64,000 bases of DNA from contig CAZPUR010000003.1 in NCBI GenBank assembly GCA_964589815.1, forward strand, positions 1 through 64,000. The letters run 5' to 3'. Position 1 is the first letter of the stretch. Every line of letters starts with the position of its first letter. Origin of the DNA: CAZPUR01 sp964589815 (GTDB taxonomy: Bacteria > Patescibacteriota > Microgenomatia > UBA1400). A model generated the notes under the pieces. That model did not search any database. It worked only from the letters and a program-made list of their open reading frames with translations, and was not told where the DNA came from. The position numbers were made by a program, and so were the translations under genes. Positions 50,046 through 56,836 of this stretch are shown here, one piece after another.

Positions 50046-51365
50046 ATGAACCAACTGACCACTTCACTTTGGGGAGATGAAAGTTTTACCGCCGTCGCCG
50101 TGCAAGAAAACTTCTTCCGGATGCTGGAAATTGTCATCAAAGATACGGCCCCGCCTCTTTACTATATCCTTCTTTTCATTTGGACCAGGATTTTTGGCCA
50201 TTCAGAAGTAGCCATCCGGAGTCTATCAGTTTTACTTTATTTAGGGACGGTTTTTTTAGTTTACTTAATTGCCAAACATATTTGGCATAAAAAAGCGGGT
50301 TTATTAGCGGTTTTACTTTGTTTGGCCAATCCTTTTTTATTTCCTTTTGCTTTTGAAGCTAGAATGTACGCTATTTTGGTTTTTACCGTCACCTTGTCTT
50401 TTTACTTTTTTATTAAAAATAATTTTTGGGGCTATGTGTTAGGTTCAACCGCGGCCATTTATTCACACCACTATGCTGTTTTACCTTTAATTTTTCAGTT
50501 TGGCTGGAGATTATTTACTACTAAAAAAATAAAGAAAAATTGGTTTAGGTTTTTAAAACCATATTTATTTATTGGCCTTTTTTATCTTCCCTGGCTTTAT
50601 CCTCTATATAAACAGGTAACCATGGTATCTGGAGGCTTTTGGCTGGGCAAACCAAAATTAATAGATCTCTTTGGGCTTTTTGTTAAATATTTAATTGGAG
50701 GGAATATTGTTTTTCAATGGCAGAAATATCTGTTGGTTTTGGCTGTTTTAATTCTAGTTTTGAAAAAATGGAAATTTAAACTTAAAGAAAATTCAATTTT
50801 AATTGGCTGGGTATTGGCTCCTGTTTTATTAGCCTTTCTTTTATCTCAGGGGAAAACCTCGCTTTTTTATGATCGCTATTTGATTTTTATCATTCCCGGA
50901 TTAATGTTGCTTTTAACTGGGGGCTTAAGAAAAATCTCTCTAGTTTTAATTTTATTATTTTGCCTGCCCTTATTTTATGTTAATTTTTATTATTTTAATC
51001 ACCCCACTAAAAGACCTTTTCGTCAGTTGGTGGCCTATATAAAAAAAGAAATTAAAAAGGATGATTTTTTAATTAATTTTAATGGTGGAGCTCATCACTT
51101 GTGGGAAACAAAATATTATGGTCTTGAGGCTCCTTTATACGTTCCCGAAGGCGATTTGCCCTTTTATGTAGGTACGGCTCAAATGAGTGATGAGGATATA
51201 ATTCGTCAGCTGCCTGATAAGGAAAGAATAGGAGTGATTAGCAGCGAAGAACCTGAATCTATGCAAATTAATGGTTTTGCGTTAAAATCTTATCAAGAAT
51301 TCGGAGAGCTTTCTTTTTCTTGGTTTTCGCGCCAAATGAGACTTGAAAAAAATGGACAAGAATAA
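50046..51365 (+). CDS. GT-C family membrane glycosyltransferase
   Basis: The 439 residues begin almost at the GT-C acidic motif (SLWGDESFTAVAVQ) and continue through eight or more helices, with TAPPLYYILLFIWTRIFG in the first loop. The membrane helix that normally comes before the motif is missing; the frame stays open upstream for 14 codons but encodes no helix. The truncated start looks real, since a TATAAT box lies 6 nt upstream. Its end overlaps the next gene by some 14 bp. Confidence 0.7.
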   Translation: MNQLTTSLWGDESFTAVAVQENFFRMLEIVIKDTAPPLYYILLFIWTRIFGHSEVAIRSLSVLLYLGTVFLVYLIAKHIWHKKAGLLAVLLCLANPFLFPFAFEARMYAILVFTVTLSFYFFIKNNFWGYVLGSTAAIYSHHYAVLPLIFQFGWRLFTTKKIKKNWFRFLKPYLFIGLFYLPWLYPLYKQVTMVSGGFWLGKPKLIDLFGLFVKYLIGGNIVFQWQKYLLVLAVLILVLKKWKFKLKENSILIGWVLAPVLLAFLLSQGKTSLFYDRYLIFIIPGLMLLLTGGLRKISLVLILLFCLPLFYVNFYYFNHPTKRPFRQLVAYIKKEIKKDDFLINFNGGAHHLWETKYYGLEAPLYVPEGDLPFYVGTAQMSDEDIIRQLPDKERIGVISSEEPESMQINGFALKSYQEFGELSFSWFSRQMRLEKNGQE

Positions 51366-52827
51366 AAGAATAAATAAAACAAAATTTTTGCTGATTTTAG
51401 TCCTTATTTTAAATATTTTACTGCGTTTTCCTTCTCTTTTTGACCCTGTTTCTTATGGCGATGAGTGTATTTATTTAACCTTAGGTAATGCTTTAAAAAA
51501 AGGTTTAGTTTTTTATCGGGATATCCATGATAATAAACCACCTTTGCTTTATTTAATGGCGGCTTTAGCCGGAGGAAAACAATTTTGGCTGCGCTTGTTT
51601 ATGACTTTATGGAATACAGTTAATGTCTGGTTGATCTATCAGGTAGTTAAGAAATTACTGAAAGACGAACAATCAGGAGTTTTGGCAGCCTTTTTATTTG
51701 TTATTTTTGCTCTATTGCCTGAGGGTCGAATTGCTAATGGTGAGGTTTTTATGATTATGCCCGCCACTTTAGGTTTACTTCTAACTTTGGTGGTTTTAGG
51801 AAGAGAGAGAAGAAAAAAACAAAAGGTCTTTTTATGGTTTTTGGCTGGTCTGAGTTTTAGCCTAGCCTTTTTATTTAAGGTGCCGGTGGTCTTTGACTTT
51901 TTAGGTTTGATTTTAGCTATTTTTGTTTTTGGGAAAAAGAAACTAAAAGAATCTTATCTAGTTTTAAAGGATAAGAGGTTTTATTTAACGATGCTTGGTT
52001 TTATTCTGCCTATTGGTTTAAGTATAATTTATTATGCTTCAAAAGGAACTTTTACGCCCTACTTTCGTTCAGCTCTACTGCAAAATGTAGGCTATCTTTC
52101 TTCTTGGGGAAGGTCAGACCTCGGCCTTTATTATCGAGCTCTAATTTTATTCTTAGTTGCCGCTTTAATTTTCATTTGGCGGCAGAGACTTAAACCAGCT
52201 TTCTTTTTTCCTGCCTTACTAACTGCTTTTGGTCTATATGGTGTTTTTTTATCCCAAAGGCCTTATCCTCATTATTTGATAGAGATTACCCCTTGGGCGG
52301 CCATTTTAATCACAGTTTTCCTAAAACAAAGAAAAAAACTGCAGTTAGTTATTATTCTCTTGTTGGTTTTTCTAGGATTGATTGGAGTGAATAAATATCA
52401 ATATTGGTGGTATCCGCATTTGCCGTATTATAAAAATTTTTTGAGCTTTGCTTTCAAACAAATCAGTAAAAAAAGATTTTTTTCCTATTTTGGAAGCAAG
52501 GTTTTAAACGACTACGAGGTAGCTAAGTTCTTAAAAACCCATACCAAGGATGATGAACGGGTTTTCATTTGGGGAGACGGAGCTTGTATTTATGCTTTAT
52601 CAGAGAGGTTGCCGCCAGGCAGATATACAGTTAATTATCATATTTATGATTTTGATGGTTTTGAGGAAACATTGACAGCCATTGAAGAAAAACAACCGCC
52701 AATTATTGTGATGTTGGAGCCTGCTAAAAAAGACTTTCCTCAATTAGAAAGTTTACTCTCAACAGTTTTTATTAAAACTACTCAAATCGGAGAAGCGGAA
52801 ATTTACCAGCGACTTAATATCAAATGA
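51352..52827 (+). CDS. GT-C family glycosyltransferase (GT39/ArnT-like)
   Basis: The 491 residues start with a membrane helix and the motif YGDECIYLTLGNALKKGLVFYRD with HDNKPPLLYLMAAL, classic for ArnT/GT39 enzymes, then eight or more helices and an outer C-terminal domain (RVFIWGDGACIYALSERLPPGRY). It uses a polyprenyl-phosphate sugar at the outer face. ATG 51352 is used; a TTG at 51343 is possible. It overlaps both neighbours by a few bases. Confidence 0.78.
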   Translation: MDKNKRINKTKFLLILVLILNILLRFPSLFDPVSYGDECIYLTLGNALKKGLVFYRDIHDNKPPLLYLMAALAGGKQFWLRLFMTLWNTVNVWLIYQVVKKLLKDEQSGVLAAFLFVIFALLPEGRIANGEVFMIMPATLGLLLTLVVLGRERRKKQKVFLWFLAGLSFSLAFLFKVPVVFDFLGLILAIFVFGKKKLKESYLVLKDKRFYLTMLGFILPIGLSIIYYASKGTFTPYFRSALLQNVGYLSSWGRSDLGLYYRALILFLVAALIFIWRQRLKPAFFFPALLTAFGLYGVFLSQRPYPHYLIEITPWAAILITVFLKQRKKLQLVIILLLVFLGLIGVNKYQYWWYPHLPYYKNFLSFAFKQISKKRFFSYFGSKVLNDYEVAKFLKTHTKDDERVFIWGDGACIYALSERLPPGRYTVNYHIYDFDGFEETLTAIEEKQPPIIVMLEPAKKDFPQLESLLSTVFIKTTQIGEAEIYQRLNIK

Positions 52828-53183
52828 AAGAGATAGAACAATTTAAGATTCTTTTTAGCGATAAATATGTTCAAGGGGTAGTTTATTTAAGTTCTGCTTT
52901 TTTTATTTTGGTTTTAATTATGGTTTTGTTGAGTTGGACTAAATTGCCCCCTCAAGTGCCTTTTTTCTATTCCCGACCTTGGGGAGAAGAGCAGTTAGCT
53001 ACTAAAACTTGGTTTTTATATCTGCTTTTAATCGGCTTTGGTTTAACGGTTTTTAATTTGAGGGTTAGTAGTATAATTTTTAAAAAAGAACCTTTTTTGG
53101 CAAAGATTTTGGTTTGGACTTCAGCCTTAGGCATATTTTTAGCCGGGACAACGATTATAAAAGTTTTATGGCTTATAATTTAA
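52824..53183 (+). CDS. Three-helix membrane protein of unknown function
   Basis: The 119 residues have three membrane helices and a conserved-looking outer loop WTKLPPQVPFFYSRPWGEEQLA, which is common in CPR genomes by my recollection. It overlaps the GT39-like gene by ATGA and precedes the WecA/MraY-like gene by 1 nt, so it may be an accessory of the glycan machinery. No enzyme motif is visible. Confidence 0.65.
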   Translation: MKEIEQFKILFSDKYVQGVVYLSSAFFILVLIMVLLSWTKLPPQVPFFYSRPWGEEQLATKTWFLYLLLIGFGLTVFNLRVSSIIFKKEPFLAKILVWTSALGIFLAGTTIIKVLWLII

Positions 53184-53184
53184 G

Positions 53185-54282
53185 ATGGCATTTTTTCCTT
53201 TATTGAAAATTTTTCTTTTTACCGCCTTAGTTTCTTTTTTTACCACCCCTTTAGTTATTCGGCTTTATAGTCGTTTTCATTGGTTAGACGACCCTAAAAT
53301 CACCAAGAGAAGAAAAAATACTCATACTTATCCTGTCCCTCGCGGAGGAGGAATTTCTCTTTTTTTAGCTGTTTTTTTAGCCTCTTTGATTTTTCTAAAT
53401 CTAGACAAGCATTTATTGGGTATTCTGGCGGGAGCTTTAGTGATTCTCGCCATGGGAGTTTTAGATGATATTTTTGACCTTAATCCTTATTTAAGATTAA
53501 TCGGTGGTTTTTTAGCCGCCTTATGTGTTGTGGGTGCAGGTATTGGTATTCCTTTTATTACCAACCCTTTTAACGGTATTGTCAAACTGAATCAACCGCA
53601 GATACCTATTTTTATATTAGGAAAATGGCGGACGATTTGGGTTTTAGCTGATTTATTTGCTCTTTTTTGGATTAACTGGTGTATGAATTTTGTTAATTGG
53701 TCTAAGGGGTTAGATGGCCAACTGCCGGGCATTGTCGTGGTGGCGGCTTTAACTATTAGTATTTTAAGTTTGCGTTTTAGTGCTGATATTACTCAATGGC
53801 CGGTAATTATCCTGGCTTTAATCACGGCTGGAGCCTATTTTGGTTTTTTGCCTTGGAATTTTTATCCCCAAAAAATTATGCCTGGTTATGGTGGCGGCGC
53901 CTTAGCAGGATATTTATTAGCAGTTTTAACTATTCTTTCGACCACCAAGGTGGGCACGGCCATGATGGTTTTAGGCGTGCCTTTAATTGATGCCGTTTAT
54001 GCCTTGCTCCGTCGGCTTAAAAAAGGTAAGTCGCCGGTCTGGGGAGACAGAGGTCATCTGCATCATAAATTACTTGATTTAGGCTGGGGTAAAAGAAGAG
54101 TGGCTGTTTTTTATTGGCTAATTACTGCTTTTCTGGGACTACTGGCTTTAAAATTGAATGCTCAGGCCAAATTTTATACAATAATTCTACTGGCTGTTTG
54201 TTTTGCTGGAGTAGTTTTATGGCTCAATTACCTTTCCTTATTTTTAAATCCGCCCGGCCGACGCAGTGGATTAAAAACTTAA
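53185..54282 (+). CDS. Polyprenyl-phosphate sugar-1-phosphate transferase (WecA/TagO/MraY superfamily)
   Basis: Such enzymes start lipid-linked glycans by moving GlcNAc-1-P or a similar sugar phosphate to undecaprenyl phosphate. The 365 residues have about ten helices and LDDIFDLNPYLRL, NFVNWSKGLDGQLPG and RRLKKGKSPVWGDRGHLHHKLLDLG, all in order. The HHKL loop favours the WecA/TagO branch over MraY. It overlaps the UbiA-like gene by 64 bp. Confidence 0.9.
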   Translation: MAFFPLLKIFLFTALVSFFTTPLVIRLYSRFHWLDDPKITKRRKNTHTYPVPRGGGISLFLAVFLASLIFLNLDKHLLGILAGALVILAMGVLDDIFDLNPYLRLIGGFLAALCVVGAGIGIPFITNPFNGIVKLNQPQIPIFILGKWRTIWVLADLFALFWINWCMNFVNWSKGLDGQLPGIVVVAALTISILSLRFSADITQWPVIILALITAGAYFGFLPWNFYPQKIMPGYGGGALAGYLLAVLTILSTTKVGTAMMVLGVPLIDAVYALLRRLKKGKSPVWGDRGHLHHKLLDLGWGKRRVAVFYWLITAFLGLLALKLNAQAKFYTIILLAVCFAGVVLWLNYLSLFLNPPGRRSGLKT

Positions 54283-55151
54283 GTTTATTTACCGGCCTGG
54301 TTTTTACCGGTTGGGTTTTTTATCCTGGAAAATTTTTACGTGTGGTTTTAGCTTTTTTGGCCTTTTCTATTTTAAGTTCTGCCGTTTATATTTTTAATGA
54401 TATCCTAGATGCCTCTTCTGATAGGATACATCCTTTAAAGAAAAAAAGACCTATTGCTTCAGGGGCATTACCGATTCCCATCGCCCTATTTGTGGCCGTG
54501 ACGGGCTTTGTGACGAGTTTGTTTTTTGCCATCAATCTTTCCTTCTTCTTTTTTTTACTTTGCCTTCTTTATTTATTGATTCATATTGTCTATACAGTTA
54601 TCTTAAAGAAGATTCCTCTTTTAGATGTATTAACAATTGCTTCTGGTTTTATTATCAGGGTCTGGGCCGGAGCGGTAGTGATTGACACCCATATTAATAT
54701 TTGGCTTTTATTGTGTGTTATTTCTTTTTCTTTATTTTTGGCAGTGGGAAAGAGAAGGAGCGAATTAACTTTGCTCAAAGGTCTTTTAACTGATAAAAGC
54801 AGAGTGGTGCTTTTTTCTTACCCGGAAAAACTTTTGGATTTATATATTTCTATGTTTGCCAACACTACTTGGTTGACCTATGCTTGGTTCACCTTTGTTC
54901 AACCAGTAGGTGAGTTAAGAGGAGTATTTTTAACTGTTATTACGGATTTACCTTTGGCCTTCAGAAGTAGGAAATGGTTGATGTTGACCATCCCCTTGGT
55001 AATTTATGGAGTGATGAGATATTTATGGTTGATTTATGAGAAAAACGAAGGTGAATCTCCAGCCAAAGTAATTATTTCTGACAAACCTCTTTTAATCGCC
55101 ATTGTTTTATGGGGCTTAATGGTTATGGGAATTATTTATGGGTTAGGATAG
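54219..55151 (+). CDS. UbiA-family prenyltransferase, decaprenyl-phosphate phosphoribosyltransferase-like
   Basis: The 310 residues have about eight helices and SARPTQWIKNLSLFTGLVF, YIFNDILDASSDRIHPLKKKRPIASG and a second DxxxD-like region, matching the branch that makes decaprenylphosphoryl-5-phosphoribose, the arabinose donor precursor in actinobacteria. This suggests a ribose- or arabinose-type donor for the GT-C enzymes. Start ATG 54219 fits the family's N-terminus; an upstream frame is open to 54114. It overlaps the WecA-like gene by 64 bp. Confidence 0.8.
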   Translation: MAQLPFLIFKSARPTQWIKNLSLFTGLVFTGWVFYPGKFLRVVLAFLAFSILSSAVYIFNDILDASSDRIHPLKKKRPIASGALPIPIALFVAVTGFVTSLFFAINLSFFFFLLCLLYLLIHIVYTVILKKIPLLDVLTIASGFIIRVWAGAVVIDTHINIWLLLCVISFSLFLAVGKRRSELTLLKGLLTDKSRVVLFSYPEKLLDLYISMFANTTWLTYAWFTFVQPVGELRGVFLTVITDLPLAFRSRKWLMLTIPLVIYGVMRYLWLIYEKNEGESPAKVIISDKPLLIAIVLWGLMVMGIIYGLG

Positions 55152-55177
55152 AGAAGTAGTTTAGTAAAAAATAAAAA

Positions 55178-56128
55178 TTACTGATAGACGGTAGTATATT
55201 TGCCAGAGACCCAGCCTTGCTTGCCTTCTTCATATTCAATTTTATTCCAGCCATTTTCATCTTGTTCTATAAATTTATAAACTTCGCCCGGATGAACTTC
55301 TGTAAGCACTGTTTTTTTGTCGCCGCTAGGAGAAGGTTCAGAGCGGACATTTAACCATCCCCATTGGTTGTTATCTATTTTGACATAAGGCCTTTCCATT
55401 TCATCAGCGGCTTCAGTCGCTTCTTCATCTTCTTCTAATTCGGGAGAAGGAGAGGGTTTGGGAGAAGGTTTAGGAGAAGCTTTTGTTTCTTCTTCCTTGA
55501 CTTCCTCTTTTTCTTCCTCTGTCTCTCCACCAGCTGGCGGATTTTCTTCTAACTCTTTAGCCAGCTGGACATTGATCATTAACTTATGACCCTTAATAGT
55601 TTTAGCTTTAATAGTTTCTTCCTTAAACCCAGGAGAAGAGATAATCAGTAGATGTTCGCCTTCTTCAATGCCTTCTAAGGTGAGTGGAGTAAAACCTTTA
55701 GGTTCGCCATTTAAAGAAACGACCACACTATCAGGGTTGCTAATAATAGAAATTTTGGCTTCGTCTTTTTCAGTAATTGGTTCTAAACTAAGAACATAGC
55801 CGCTTGATTCTTCTTCCGTTGCTCCTAGGTTGCGGTTGACCACGGTTAAAATTCCTGAACTGAGCTTAACTATGCCTTGCCAAGAAATTATTTGGGATTC
55901 AGAAGAATCAGGGACGATTTTTAAAGTATATTCTCCTTCTTTTAAGTTTTCGTCAAAATAAGGGGTTTGACCAATATGGTCTTCGTTTAAAAAAACAGTG
56001 GCCTTAGGATTAGAAGTAACCTGCAAAGCCGCCTTCTTTCTACTGGAAATAAAAGGAAGGTTGCAAGCCGTAAGAATTAAAGCGGCAACCACGAGGCAGG
56101 AAAATGAAACAATTCTGAAGAGCTTCAT
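55178..56128 (-). CDS. Lipoprotein with two PEGA domains and an SH3 domain
   Basis: The 316 residues begin with a lipoprotein signal (AALILTAC, lipobox Cys22), then two PEGA domains (ALQVTSNPKATVFLNEDHIG; KISIISNPDSVVVSLNGEP), an acidic Pro/Ser linker that contains the NPPAGG palindrome, and a bacterial SH3 domain (WLNVRSEPSPSG, WVSGKYTTVYQ). SH3 and PEGA domains in exported proteins usually bind wall material. A TATATT box lies 7 nt before the ATG. It stands alone, facing the UbiA-like gene. Confidence 0.85.
   Translation of the reverse strand: MKLFRIVSFSCLVVAALILTACNLPFISSRKKAALQVTSNPKATVFLNEDHIGQTPYFDENLKEGEYTLKIVPDSSESQIISWQGIVKLSSGILTVVNRNLGATEEESSGYVLSLEPITEKDEAKISIISNPDSVVVSLNGEPKGFTPLTLEGIEEGEHLLIISSPGFKEETIKAKTIKGHKLMINVQLAKELEENPPAGGETEEEKEEVKEEETKASPKPSPKPSPSPELEEDEEATEAADEMERPYVKIDNNQWGWLNVRSEPSPSGDKKTVLTEVHPGEVYKFIEQDENGWNKIEYEEGKQGWVSGKYTTVYQ
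55526..55541. repeat. 16-bp palindrome (one mismatch) in the lipoprotein linker
   Basis: TCCACCAGCTGGCGGA, one base away from the perfect 16-mers at 13220 and 20460. Read as NPPAGG. Confidence 0.85.
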
Positions 56129-56135
56129 TAAATTT

Positions 56136-56141
56136 AATATA
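56136..56141 (-). promoter_or_regulatory. TATATT box before the PEGA lipoprotein gene
   Basis: TATATT on the minus strand, 7 nt before the ATG. Confidence 0.4.
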
Positions 56142-56227
56142 CCATATTAGAGGAAAATTAACAAGGAGACACTAATTTGATTTATTAAAGTAATTTGTTA
56201 AAATAAGGCTATTAAGTGGCCTAGTGG

Positions 56228-56258
56228 TCTGGCAAAGCCAGATCTGGCTCTTGCCAGA
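56228..56258. repeat. Tandem palindrome pair before the GIY-YIG gene
   Basis: TCTGGCAAAGCCAGA (56228-56242) followed directly by TCTGGCTCTTGCCAGA (56243-56258). Same layout as the pairs inside mltG and the GT-C gene, with one extra centre base in the second unit. Confidence 0.92.
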
Positions 56259-56286
56259 CGAAGTGATCCTGTTAGAATTAATTTTA

Positions 56287-56538
56287 ATGTTTTATGTTTA
56301 TGTTTTGAAAAGTCGCACTAATGGAGATATTTACGTTGGTTACTCAAGAGATTTAAGGACAAGGATTGATGCACACAACAAAGGTAAAGTAAAATCAACT
56401 AAAGCTTATAAACCCTGGATACTGGTTTATTATGAAGCTTATAAAGGTAAAAAAGACGCTACCAAACGAGAGAAAGAGTTAAAATTACACGCGGCGAAGA
56501 AATTGTTAATCGAACATCTAAAAGAAAGTCTTAAGTAA
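56287..56538 (+). CDS. Small GIY-YIG nuclease-like protein (YhbQ/UPF0213 type)
   Basis: The 83 residues are essentially one GIY-YIG domain: FYVYVLKS, IYVGYS, DLRTRIDAHN, TKAYKPW and the KREKELK region with its Glu. It is like the YhbQ/COG2827 group of single-domain proteins, some of which are nucleases. Start ATG 56287 is used; the frame is open upstream through the palindrome pair, but those residues look like translated repeat. It sits between an 11-bp direct repeat of the tRNA-Cys 5' end and ends 3 nt before the tRNA. A link to the dispersed palindromes is inference. Confidence 0.85.
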   Translation: MFYVYVLKSRTNGDIYVGYSRDLRTRIDAHNKGKVKSTKAYKPWILVYYEAYKGKKDATKREKELKLHAAKKLLIEHLKESLK

Positions 56539-56541
56539 CAT

Positions 56542-56614
56542 GGCCTAGTGGCGAAGAAGCTAACGCAGCTGTCTGCAAAACAGCTATACGCCGGTGCAAC
56601 TCCGGCCTAGGCCT
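56542..56614 (+). tRNA. tRNA-Cys (anticodon GCA)
   Basis: A full cloverleaf folds by eye: acceptor GGCCTAG/CTAGGCC, anticodon stem GCTGT/ACAGC around loop CTGCAAA (anticodon GCA), T stem GCCGG/CCGGC, and U at the discriminator position as usual for tRNA-Cys. CCA is not encoded. The D loop (AAGAAGCTAA) lacks the usual GG pair and the T loop reads TGCAACT rather than TTC-, so the elbow contacts are unusual. A T run follows. Confidence 0.88.
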
Positions 56615-56657
56615 CTTTTTTATAACCTAAGATAGTGGATAGGATTGTGAATAGGAC

Positions 56658-56686
56658 TTGACAAAAAATTTTCAAAATGTTATAAA
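56658..56686 (+). promoter_or_regulatory. Strong sigma-70-like promoter for rpoBC
   Basis: TTGACA (56658-56663), a 17-nt spacer and TATAAA (56681-56686), 44 nt after tRNA-Cys. It would give a leader of about 145 nt before rpoB. Confidence 0.75.
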
Positions 56687-56706
56687 GTCTTCAAGTCTAA
56701 AGAAAG

Positions 56707-56734
56707 TAGGCATACTTTTTGTATGTCTATTTTT
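56707..56734 (+). terminator. Terminator-like hairpin 1 in the rpoB leader
   Basis: TAGGCATAC, TTTTT loop, GTATGTCTA (8 of 9 pairs), then a run of five T. It lies 21 nt after the -10 box. Confidence 0.5.
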
Positions 56735-56787
56735 GCAATCTTGAAAACTACCTTGATCAAGCAATTAATTAACCACTTAAAAAAATA

Positions 56788-56819
56788 AAAATTCAGGCAA
56801 GAACCAGCCTGAATTTTTT
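56788..56819 (+). terminator. Terminator-like hairpin 2 in the rpoB leader
   Basis: Perfect 11-bp arms AAAATTCAGGC / GCCTGAATTTT, 8-nt loop, T run. It ends 17 nt before the rpoB ATG, so it may attenuate rpoBC transcription. Confidence 0.65.
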
Positions 56820-56836
56820 GTTAGATAAATTTTAAA

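Larger units (their letters stand above)
56217..56551. repeat. 11-bp direct repeat of the tRNA-Cys 5' end flanking the GIY-YIG cassette
   Basis: TGGCCTAGTGG occurs at 56217-56227 and again at 56541-56551, where it is the start of tRNA-Cys. The palindrome pair and GIY-YIG gene lie between the two copies. Confidence 0.8.

Noticed and set aside
56224..56286. Longer N-terminus of the GIY-YIG protein from an upstream start at 56224
   Set aside because: The extra residues are translated palindrome and the family begins at the MFYVYV segment.
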